A stretch of DNA of 25,581 nucleotides from Pelargonium nanum (taxonomy: Eukaryota; Streptophyta; Magnoliopsida; Geraniales; Geraniaceae), in assembly GCA_036897485.1 (NCBI GenBank), contig JAYMTF010001185.1, positions 1 through 25,581 on the forward strand, written 5' to 3'. The stretch's first letter is position 1. Every line of letters starts with the position of its first letter. The notes under the pieces are model-generated. The model saw nothing but the letters and a program-made list of their open reading frames with translations. It was not told where the DNA came from and searched no databases. Positions 1 through 8,516 of the stretch are shown here, piece after piece. The position numbers and the translations under genes were made by a program.

Positions 1-213
1 GGTAGCGATTGCTGAAACCCCGGTCCCGGCGCCGGCGATGACGAAGCTGAAATTGTCGGGGAGGTTGAAGAAGCAGAAGTCGCCGAGGTTGCAGGACTCG
101 CCGGCGAGGGTGACAACATAAGCGAATCGGGCCATTATCACAAAGAGACCAAAGAGAAGGATCCGAACCAGAACGTTCCGGAAAAATCCGGGCTTCCCAA
201 CCGGAGGCTCCAT
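1..213 (-). CDS. Membrane-anchored methyltransferase-like protein, N-terminal part (cut by window edge)
   Basis: An open frame starts at ATG 213..211 and runs without a stop to base 1, giving 71 codons. The protein begins MEPPVGKPGFFRNVLVRILL. Residues about 14-36 form one hydrophobic segment after a short basic N-terminus, which suggests a type II membrane protein of the secretory pathway (inference). A Cys-containing stretch (GESCNLGDFCFF) follows the anchor. From memory this resembles the N-terminus of the Arabidopsis At5g01710 / At5g03190 group, annotated as SAM-dependent methyltransferases; the catalytic part would lie outside the window, so the function is unproven. The start has a good context (GGACATGG). 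Codons are rich in G/C at third positions, unlike the flanking AT-rich DNA. The leader carries upstream ORFs and a telo-box. The FBL3-type gene further right is the neighbour of At5g01710 in Arabidopsis, which favours this identity. Confidence 0.7.
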   Translation of the reverse strand, partial: MEPPVGKPGFFRNVLVRILLFGLFVIMARFAYVVTLAGESCNLGDFCFFNLPDNFSFVIAGAGTGVSAIAT

Positions 214-303
214 GTCCGTAAAGTCAAAAGAATTTTTTTCAAAAAAGAAGAAAAAGTATTCAAATGTACAGCTTGTTTCTGTGTATTTCTGGGTAATAAA
301 AAA

Positions 304-312
304 AAACCCTAA
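304..312. promoter_or_regulatory. Telo-box (AAACCCTAA) in the leader of the methyltransferase-like gene
   Basis: The sequence AAACCCTAA lies about 90 bases upstream of the main ATG, between the upstream ORF and the start. Telo-boxes are common near transcription starts of growth-related plant genes. Its function here is not shown. Confidence 0.3.
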
Positions 313-342
313 AACTATATGTGGTATCGATTCAGGGTGTGG

Positions 343-450
343 CTAGCGGGAGCAGAAGCGAGAGGAGGTGTGGTTGGCGCCGATGAGGGTTTTGGCGGCG
401 GCGGAGATGGGACTGTAGAGAGGGATTGAGAGAGGAAAAGAGGAAAACAT
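343..450 (-). CDS. Upstream ORF, 35 codons, in the leader of the methyltransferase-like gene
   Basis: ATG at 450..448, TAG at 345..343, reading MFSSFPLSIPLYSPISAAAK and then TLIGANHTSSRFCSR. The stop lies 129 bases before the main ATG at 213. The start context is strong (CCCACCATGTT). Third codon positions are overwhelmingly C (runs of TCC, CTC, ATC, GCC, ACC, CGC), which is typical of constrained coding sequence and unlike random leader DNA. Some Arabidopsis methyltransferase-like genes of this group, as I recall At5g03190 (CPuORF47), carry conserved peptide uORFs that act in translational control. Whether this peptide belongs to that family is inference. A second upstream ATG at 478..476 opens an overlapping 48-codon frame ending at 332; its product is Arg/His/Leu-rich and less protein-like. 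Confidence 0.5.
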   Translation of the reverse strand: MFSSFPLSIPLYSPISAAAKTLIGANHTSSRFCSR

Positions 451-851
451 GGTGGGTTTTATGGAAGGTTTGGGTCATGGAAGTGAGGCCATGTCGTGAG
501 TCTGCGAGGATTGAGGAGGTGGAGACGAAGATTGAGGAAGGAGAGTTGTTTGGGTTTGGGTGTTTGGTTTTAATTCGGAAACTGCGTTTTGTATTTATTT
601 GTTGTAGTTGGAGTTGGAGGATGTGTGGTTTCGTTATAGAGAGAGTAGAGATAAAATAAGAGTGAGGGACGCGCGTGGTGACTGGGAGAGCCGGTTGCCT
701 AGAAACGCGGTGGAGACTAGATAGAGTCACACACAGAAGCAATTAAGCAAAACAAAAGTGGGAGGGATCTAGTGTGGGCGCTCATTGTGGGCCTCATTAT
801 ACGGGCCTTTTCTTTTTCTTTTCTTTTCTTTTTTTTTTCTTTTTTTTATAG

Positions 852-1139
852 TATTTAAATTTAGTTATGAAGACCAATTTTGGTATCTGAATTCATGTGT
901 TTATAACCAATTTTGTCCTTAGAACCTTTTTTTCTAAAACCTAAAATGGTTTATATAATCTTTCAAATATGGACTCAATTTGGTCTCTAGATTTTTGATA
1001 TAAGTTTTGCCTAAATACCAACTTAGTCAATATTTGAAAATTCATGGACCAAACTGAATTCAAACACAAAAATTAATGACTAAATTGGATCCGAACATGA
1101 AAATCCATTGACCAAATTAGGTCTATACCTTAAATTTAC
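852..1139. repeat. Degenerate fold-back element, MITE-like
   Basis: The two ends are diverged inverted copies. The left end (about 852-897) runs TAAATTTAGTTATGAAGACC and on into AATTTTGGT. The reverse complement of the right end (about 1096-1139) reads TAAATTTAAGGTATAGACC and then TAATTTGGT. Inner segments rich in 'accaaattgg'-like words also mirror each other. No clear target-site duplication is seen, so this is an old non-autonomous element or a coincidental fold-back. Confidence 0.35.
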
Positions 1140-1537
1140 ATTGTGATATAAAAAAATAATAATAACACAGTTGAGTCAGTTCGGTTTGTTTAGATGTTAA
1201 CCGGGCCAGGAAAGACCGCATAAATATGCACATGTTGTATTTAAAATTTAATTATTTGTTTTGGATCGGATACAAATTAGATATTGTCAACTTGAACTAA
1301 AAGACGTGTGAAACAGCACGAAATATAGATTGACACCGTTAGTGAGAATTTGACTTTGCTATTCCATTTATTGCTCATTTGTTTTTTCTAGAGTGATTGA
1401 TGATTCTATTCACTATTATTTTAAGTTGACTTCTCCAAATATTTATTTGTAATTATATAATATCATTATCACTATCCAAATTTTAATAATTTTTCCATTT
1501 CATGCTAAAAATATATTTTTATTGAATTTCTATGAAT

Positions 1538-1580
1538 AGGTGACTGCAATTTCATCAAAAAAAAAAAAGGTGACTGCAAT
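1538..1580 (+). mobile_element. Ultra-short retroposon tail flanked by 13-bp target duplication
   Basis: The 13-bp word AGGTGACTGCAAT occurs at 1538-1550 and again at 1568-1580. Between them lies only TTCATC plus eleven A (1551-1567). A direct repeat enclosing a poly-A tract is the hallmark of target-primed reverse transcription. The insert resembles the TTTATC plus poly-A end of the SINE at 5541-5739, so it may be an extremely 5'-truncated copy. Replication slippage is the alternative. Confidence 0.4.
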
Positions 1581-3599
1581 AAGTTAATTTTTATGTTATT
1601 TATAGAAGATATAGATTGTATTTATATATTATTTATGACAAACAAATTCATTACTTTTTAATAAATTTCTATATATAGGAGACTGGAAAAGGTTTATTTT
1701 TTTATAGAAAAGAAAAATAAATTTTATATAGGGAAAATAAATTTGATTAATAAAATAATATGGGGATTATAACAAAATCTGAGAGTCAAACTTGAGATGT
1801 GCGTATATTTAGGAATCATTTATTTTTTTTGCATCTTTTTCTTCTAGATATAGGACAGTATATGTTAATACGAATTTGGTTGGATTTGATTTTTGATACT
1901 TCAACTTAACGATTTTTTAGTATCAAATTTGACTAATTCATAATGAGGTTGACTAAATCACAATGAGTTTTATAATTTGATAACTTCAAATATCACTGGA
2001 AATTGATGAAGTTGTATGAAATTTAATGTCCTGACAAGGAGGACGAGGTACATCGTGCAGTCTAGATCATGTGCTGATCAAAACAAGGCAGAATGCAGAG
2101 CAGCAATGGCGGACATAGTATTTTGTCTTTTTTGATAGTCATTGCACTTGTAATATTTTGCATATAAATATGAATATGGTAGCTCCTGCGCATCAGTTAG
2201 CTAGGTTAGGTACTTTTGGCTAAGGAAAAACTTGGTGTTATAATAACCTGGCTATGTATGGCTTCTTTAATGTTTAATATATCATGCTTTATGTTAAAAA
2301 AAAAAGTGTTGATACCGTATAGATGAATTTAATAACAACGTGGAGATCATTTTCACCTATTTGCCACATTATATAGTTAATTTAATGTCAAAATGTCATA
2401 TCTATAAGACATCGTACAATCAAATCGTGATTAAAATATCTGATGTGTCATTTATTATTAATTGACATATCACTTTATACAAATATTTTTGTCCGGTATT
2501 TGATATATAACTTTACAACATTCCATTTTGACAAGATTGTTTTATCTATATTTGGTTTATAAAATAACTACTTTGGTATCTTCAAAAATATGTGGGATGT
2601 TGATGGGTTGTTAATTAACATAATAAACAAGGATATTTATGGAATTTGGATTATGCGACAACATGGTATAGATCACAAATATAGGAGTACCAATTGCTGA
2701 GGAGATGATCTCAAATTTATTCTTTGAAATGTCATTTCACTTTCAATCCACGACCAATGCTTATCATAATATGAAAGAAAATCATTGTCTTTACTTTTGA
2801 ATTGGGCCACTGTGTTTATTATTTAGATTAATTCTAAACAGGTCATTGCCTCCCATTTCTTTTAATAATATATTGCTCATAAATGACTTCATTTTCATGG
2901 ACCTCAATTTTTTTAGTTTTCAAATTTTAATCGTGTTTTAGCTAGTAATGATGTGTACTACTATTTATGACTTTGGTTGTTGTCAATTAGCGGAAAGGGA
3001 TGTTTCTAAACTTGGCTAATCACCTAATTAAACCTAACTCACCAGCCAAAACATGCTTTATATTGTTATATACTCTGAATTGTTACGCTCTTTATTTGTC
3101 ACAAAATTAATAAGAAATAAAAGATTTGATATTATTTATGTAAATAAATTGTGTTAATAAATAATAAGTACAAGATATATTATTTTATACAAGATATTTG
3201 AACTAACAACATGAAACAAGTTCGAGGTAGAATTCCACCTAAATTGCATTAAACACTCATCTCAAACTGGAGTTTGTAAAATAATCATTTTGAGTTTTTT
3301 TTTTTTGCTGTGAGTGATTGTTGAAGTTGGTTTTAGTAATTGATACGTGGTTGCAAAAATTAGTTATCAGCGGAGAGCACAATTGATCAAAATATATGAG
3401 AAGAATATGAAAATATATACTGACGTCATGACTAGAGTGACAACTAACACAAAAAATAAATTGTTGAAGGTTCGCTGAGAAGATACCAAAATGTTTCTAA
3501 ACCCGAAAAAGAAATTCATAAATTTTGTCCATCAAAATTTAATACTATAGAGTAAATTGGAGGCGTTAAATGGAATATACAGTAGATAACTACGTGGAA

Positions 3600-3950
3600 A
3601 GGGTGACCGGACGACCCAGTCACCGTCACCGTCATCACTAGCAGCGGCGACACAGTTCGGTCACTACATCACGCCGTAGTAGCCGTTATTGACCTTTTTA
3701 GCGTTAATTACCTATATTGCCCCTATTTCACACTGACACACCTGTGATCGGTGATGTGTACACCTACCGTTAGTGTTGGGCATAGGGAAATGGACCACGT
3801 GTCATGTGTTCACTTTGGTTCTTGGTACAGCTGCTGCTAGCTCGGAAATGATTACCAGCTTAGGTGGTTCCCGTGTGCCACGTGGCTTACGACCTTGCAT
3901 TGCCTTTTTTTATAAACACTCCCTAAAATTTATAAATTAAGGAGGAAGAT
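3600..3950 (+). promoter_or_regulatory. Promoter-like island without a recognised gene
   Basis: This stretch is much richer in G and C than its surroundings. It has a G-box/ABRE core CACGTG at 3796-3801, a perfect palindromic G-box GCCACGTGGC at 3877-3886, and a TATAAA at 3911-3916 only 27 bases past the second G-box. The order is that of an ABA- or light-responsive plant core promoter, with expected initiation near 3940-3950 on the plus strand. Downstream there is no credible coding frame: ATG-started frames are very short, and the 4143-4394 frame starts at TTG. It could drive a non-coding RNA, or be the leftover promoter of a lost gene. Confidence 0.4.
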
Positions 3951-5540
3951 TATCAAAGATAACAGAGTTAGTAATAGCTGAATGAATACAGTCATTCAAT
4001 AAGAGAGGACCTTGTCTCGCCTTATTATCTATATTCATTGACATTCACATATCGGATAATATGTAAATGAGAGAAATATGAAATATGATTTTATTGCATT
4101 ATGTTAAACTAAATTAATGAAATAATCGCACTGTATTAAAATTTGGATGGAACTCAATTGAAGTTTGAACTATTTAAAGAGCCCAAGTGCATGGCAAGTT
4201 TAGTTTTTGAGAAAAGGGATGATGTGATATTGAAGTTTCATGTGTCGTGTTGTCATTCGTTGTTTTTATTTTACATATTGTTTGTTGGTGCCATGTGTTA
4301 TATTATCTTTCGTCATTTTCACGTCACATATTTACATATATCACATGATGTTTTGTTATACTACCTACACTGCATTTTACAACCAAGATTATAGGTCCCG
4401 TCAATTTTTTAATAAATAATTATTTAGATTTACTTACGGGAGTATGTGCAATTTGTAATTCAGGAGATCGATATACACTACATTAAATTTTGAATTGGTA
4501 TATGAACGTGGTTTTATATATATATATATGATAGTTATTTTAACAAAGATGAAATAATAGAAGGAAGTATTAATTTCATTTTTTTGAAGGTGCAAACCAT
4601 ATGCTTATTCTTTTTTTAAGGCTTGCTTACCGTTAAAATCTTGATCTCTAAGTTAGTATCACAATCTCAACATGCATAACTAGCTGAGATACAAAACCAT
4701 CAGTTTAATTCCATTTTTTTATCTTTTTTTTTTATTTTGTAAAAAGAAGGAAACAAAATAAAATAATTGATAAATGAAGGCCTAGGAACATTATGGAAGA
4801 GTCCAGGGTGTGATATATTTGTTTTATTCTATACGTGTCCTTTGTTTTTAGTTACATTACATTGCATGCATGATGCAACCCAATAGCAATTTTATCATAA
4901 AAATAATAATTTGTTTTTCTAAAATAAAAATGAAGAAAATTTAAAGAAAAGGGAGATGAGAAGTTTGATTTGATTTGATAATGTATGTTGTGATTGAGAA
5001 TTGGTATAGACATAAACCATTGGCCAAACTGGCAACAAGAAATTCACATGCAATCCCTGCAGACTCTGGTTTCTATTTTATACAAACAGATAGACCTAAC
5101 ACTAATAATTTATTTGTATACGTAATCAATGAACACAACTCCTTCCATATAGTAATTTAGTATGCTCTCTTTCCAATCATCAGGTGCCAGTGAAACTTCC
5201 AAGAATATGCTGCCATAAATTCTATAGTTCAAAGCACATGCTAATTGGTAGCTGCACTTAAAAAAAACTCATATAATTTTTACACATTATGTAACATCTG
5301 CATATACATAGAAGAGACGAGACTTTTTATCATTGACTGTGTACATATGTATTATATATACACCCAAAAAGAAAATAACTTACTCATTTTCAATGTTTAT
5401 ATAACATGAGAATGATAATTAACTTCAATGTTTAAAGGCACAATTAGTGGAATAAAGCATAGACAAGAGAATCATTCATGGCTAAAGCTATTCAAAGTCG
5501 TCAATGAGATGTTTTTGGGGGTAATTGAAGGATGATCTGG

Positions 5541-5739
5541 TACACCCCCAACAAGTTTTTTTTTTTGATAAAGAAAGGTGCCGAAATCCTATCTTGTGGC
5601 ACCTTAGTGCACCAAAGTGGTCTCTTACACCACCACCACCACCAAGAATGTGTTGAGTGAGGATCGATCCTGAGATCTCATCCCACTCACACAGCTAGAA
5701 TAACTAACTGCGTCACTCTTAGTGGTTACACCCCAACAA
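5541..5739 (-). mobile_element. tRNA-derived SINE with target-site duplication
   Basis: The body (5555-5726, about 172 bp) is inserted on the minus strand. Its 5' part has Pol III promoter-like blocks: an A-box-like region at about 5705-5722 and a B-box-like GGATCGATCC at 5661-5670. Its 3' end is TTTATC followed by eleven A, seen as T at 5556-5566. The flanks TACACCCCCAACAA (5541-5554) and TACACCCCAACAA (5727-5739) form a target-site duplication differing by one C. A (CAC)n run lies inside at about 5626-5643. A related copy sits at 24521-24592. Confidence 0.7.
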
Positions 5740-5884
5740 CCTAATTATGTTTTGTCACCTTTTTCTCCAACTCATTCATATGCTTATCTTGTTATCATTA
5801 TGGAAAAGAAAAGTACTATTAATTAGTTATATTCAATAATATGATATTCTAAAAAAAAAAACATAATTTAATATCTCTAGCAAG

Positions 5885-5927
5885 TCTTACGCATATAAGC
5901 TTCAAAAAAAAATCTTACGCATATAAG
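5885..5927 (+). mobile_element. Ultra-short retroposon tail flanked by 15-bp target duplication
   Basis: The 15-bp word TCTTACGCATATAAG occurs at 5885-5899 and at 5913-5927. Between them is only CTTC plus nine A (5900-5912). This is the same arrangement as at 1538-1580, and again resembles the very end of a poly-A retroposon. A simple slippage duplication cannot be excluded. Confidence 0.4.
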
Positions 5928-5949
5928 GTCATGTTTGGACCAAGCGTTT

Positions 5950-5969
5950 GAGATTTCCTTTGAAATCTC
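5950..5969. repeat. Short perfect hairpin
   Basis: GAGATTTC (5950-5957) and GAAATCTC (5962-5969) are perfect inverted copies separated by four bases. The stretch follows 'ggtcatgtttggacc', a word style common at ends of plant MITEs, but no matching second end was found. Confidence 0.3.
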
Positions 5970-7183
5970 AGAGTTGAGCCTCCATGCTAACGATATAGAG
6001 TGAAACTTTGGGTTTAAAGGAAGAACTACTCAAAATGTAAATCACAAATTATCTATAACATATGCAAGTTAAAATTGATTAGACGGACAATATAATCACG
6101 CTCTTAAGAACATTTAAAAAGTATATAAATGTTTTGAAGGTAGATAAAACATCACATCCTAGAAATAAATGGATATTATTTAGATGTGATTCTTATGGCA
6201 AAACCAATAGGGTTTGGGCAATCTTAGCAGAAGCCCACAAGAAAGGAGTAGTGTCACATTCAACTTTAAATTAAGTTGGGCGGTTGAGACTTGAGATGAG
6301 ATATAGAAGGTTTCATTGGCCACCATTATCAATTTGGCATGGATCAATCATTGAAGACACTGTATTGGGTATTTGTGTACAGACCCTAGAAATGGAAATG
6401 TCGGCTTCATGTTGTTGAATGCTTGTACAAAACAGGACCCACTTACATTAACACCCACCCTATATTTGGGACACTCACAACCATCAAATGTTACAATATG
6501 TTTGGTTCATCTTAAAATTCAAACCAAAGTGCATGGGTCAAAGAGTAGTGTCTGAACTGTGAAGCAATGTGTTTTTGTTGGTCAGCTTGAAAAAAAAAAT
6601 GGTCAAATTTTGGTGGGCTGGTCTTTTCCCAAGGCCCAAGACCAACCTGGGCCTGTAGAGAACAAGTCCTTTTTATTGGGCCAGCTCTAGCTCTCTCTTC
6701 ATTTTTCAGAAGTTCATTAATATTTATTTTTTTGAAACATAGACATGGTCAATGGGTCAGCTTGAGTATCTGATTATATATATGGAAGCCGATCGATGAC
6801 AACAATAGTTGGTAGCTGTATCAAAACAATAAGGGAAGGTTTCAGGAGAAATCTACTATGCAAAACAGCTATATTTAGTAATTTTAATTGCATTGTAGAG
6901 TTTTTATCATCTATGGTAAAAATTGATATATTTTTATTTGAAAATAAGTATACATTATATGAAGTCGATCCTATTAGCGAAAATGGCGAATGGCTGACTT
7001 GTCATTCGTAGCTTTTTTAAAATTACAGTTTCGATTTCTTGTGTGAAGAGAGAACTCCAAAAACTTGGCTGTCTCTTGTTGCACAACCATTTCATCGTTT
7101 GTTGCTTCAATCAATTTACAGAGATTCACACATTGGCATTTGTAATTTCAATTCTGATTCCTTTGAAATTTGAACATTAGACG

Positions 7184-8093
7184 ATGCCGGATGTTGAGGA
7201 ACCGCCTCCGCCGGAGACGCCGGTCAAATTGCCGCCACCTCCGGGAATGCACCCGGCGAGCCAGCCCTCCGCCGCGGACAACCAGAGCTCGTCGTGGATG
7301 GGGATCGTGAGGCGGTTGAAGAGGGAGGATTTTGTAAAGAGAGGCTCGCTGGCTTTGAGAGGAGTGGCTCTCTTCTTCTCTGTGCTTGCTTTCATTATCA
7401 TGGCCAGTAACAAGCATGGAACACAAGATGACTGGAGAAATTTCGACAAATACGAAGAATACAGGTGATTTCTCCATAATTTCCGTTTTCCAATTTTGGC
7501 TTCTGTTTGGATTTATTTACAATTTTTCTGATTGAATTGTGGATTTTGTTTACATAGGTACTTGTTGGCTATAGCAATCCTTTCCACCATATATTGTAGC
7601 GGCCAAGCGATCCGGCAAGTGAATGAACTCTACACCAGAAAACAATTACTTCCTGCGCGGACCATGAGCTCCATTGAATTCTTCGGTGATCAGGTTAGTG
7701 TTTTTCTAGAATCGTTTTGTTCTGTTCTGTTTGGTTGCCTAGAAAATTGACAAAATGCCAAAGTCTTTATATGTTGACGAATTAGTTACCAAGTGTTTGA
7801 TGAAATGCCACACTGAAATTAGTGTTGATTAAGGTGTCATTAGTGTTGGTCAATTGAATGAGACGTTTGAGATGAAATATTGTACACTCTTTTGGATGCA
7901 GATTATGGCATATTTGTTGATATCAGCGTCATCTGCAGCGATTCCATTGACGAATAACATGAGACAGAACGTAGATAACATGTTCACAGACACTTCAGCG
8001 GCTGCAATCAGCATGGCTTTCTTCGCATTCATTGCAATGGCAGTGTCTGCCGGGATATCCGGATACAAAGTATCAACTCATTCTTACATCTGA
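7184..8093 (+). CDS. CASPL4B1: CASP-like protein 4B type (four-helix membrane protein)
   Basis: Three exons: 7184-7464, 7558-7693 and 7902-8093, all with GT-AG introns, give 202 aa. The N-terminus is a Pro-rich cytosolic tail (residues 1-37). Four membrane segments follow at about 56-74, 95-113, 139-156 and 171-193. Conserved family words include SNKHG, YEEYR, FGDQ, AYLLISA with SSAAIPLT, and the C-terminal SGYKVSTHSYI. These match the CASP/MARVEL-like (UPF0497) family, subgroup 4B, as in Arabidopsis At2g38480. Founding CASPs scaffold the Casparian strip membrane domain; the role of the 4B group is not settled. The ATG at 7184 is the first in frame and gives the usual length. The gene converges on the WRKY gene, with only 423 bp between stop codons, as neighbours At2g38470/At2g38480 do in my memory. 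Confidence 0.92.
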
Positions 8094-8214
8094 GAGGCAG
8101 CTTCTTCCGGATTTGGTGATTCTTTCTGTTTCAATCGCGTATTTTTCATTTGTAATCTCCACAGTAATACACACTATGCAGAACTTAAGTGCTGAGGCCA
8201 GTTTTGGATTATTG

Positions 8215-8220
8215 AATAAA
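8215..8220 (+). terminator. Likely poly(A) signal of the CASP-like gene
   Basis: AATAAA about 120 bases after the TGA at 8091-8093, on the coding strand. The position is normal for a plant near-upstream element. Actual cleavage sites are not visible from the sequence. Confidence 0.45.
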
Positions 8221-8326
8221 AGTCTTAAGACTGCGAGAGATGTTGTAACAATCTCTCTTGCTGTGTCTACACATGAAATCTTGAAAGTTTATACTGAGTA
8301 TAAGATAGTTACTAGTACTTGAATGA

Positions 8327-8332
8327 TTTATT
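8327..8332 (-). terminator. Likely poly(A) signal of the WRKY gene
   Basis: TTTATT on the plus strand is AATAAA on the minus strand, about 185 bases after the WRKY stop at 8517-8519. It lies about 107 bases beyond the plus-strand signal of the CASP-like gene, so the two 3' ends face each other closely. Confidence 0.4.
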
Positions 8333-8516
8333 CTGAAAAGTGGTGTACAAAACATGAGAAAACAAATTTACAACAGGTTAGGCTGTTACAAATATGTAAG
8401 AAATGTAGCTATCTGTTTGTATGAGCTGCAGGATTTACAGAACAAAAAGGATCTTTGATCGCGTCTATGGCGGAATTTACAGAACCAACGTATCAGGTTC
8501 ATACATAATTTCTGTT

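Larger units (their letters stand above)
743..7183. other. Intergenic region, AT-rich, no supported gene
   Basis: No open frame here looks like a real protein; the short frames lack homology I recognise and several lack an ATG. The stretch holds a fold-back element (852-1139), a short target-site duplication around a poly-A remnant (1538-1580), a promoter-like island (about 3600-3950), a SINE (5541-5739), a second poly-A remnant (5885-5927), a hairpin (5950-5969) and the upstream region of the CASP-like gene. Everything else is low-complexity AT-rich DNA in which I see nothing further. Confidence 0.7.

Noticed and set aside
332-742. 136-codon minus-strand frame
   Set aside because: It extends across the likely promoter and leader of the methyltransferase-like gene; the Arg/His/Leu-rich product lacks family features. 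Its last 48 codons could be an overlapping upstream ORF, but codon bias favours the 343-450 frame.
4143-4394. 83-codon plus-strand frame downstream of the promoter-like island
   Set aside because: It begins at TTG rather than ATG, has AT-driven composition and no recognised domain. It does not qualify as the gene driven by the island.
6580-6765. 11-bp direct repeat GGTCAGCTTGA as a possible target duplication
   Set aside because: The A run lies next to the left repeat on the plus strand, the wrong end for a plus insertion, and the enclosed 164 bp show no element ends.
7148-7477. Minus-strand frames opposite exon 1 of the CASP-like gene
   Set aside because: They are antisense shadows; the plus frame matches the CASP-like family.
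8032-8322. 96-codon plus-strand frame after the CASP-like gene
   Set aside because: It overlaps the last coding exon in another frame and runs into the 3' untranslated region. The CASP-like protein ends normally at 8093.
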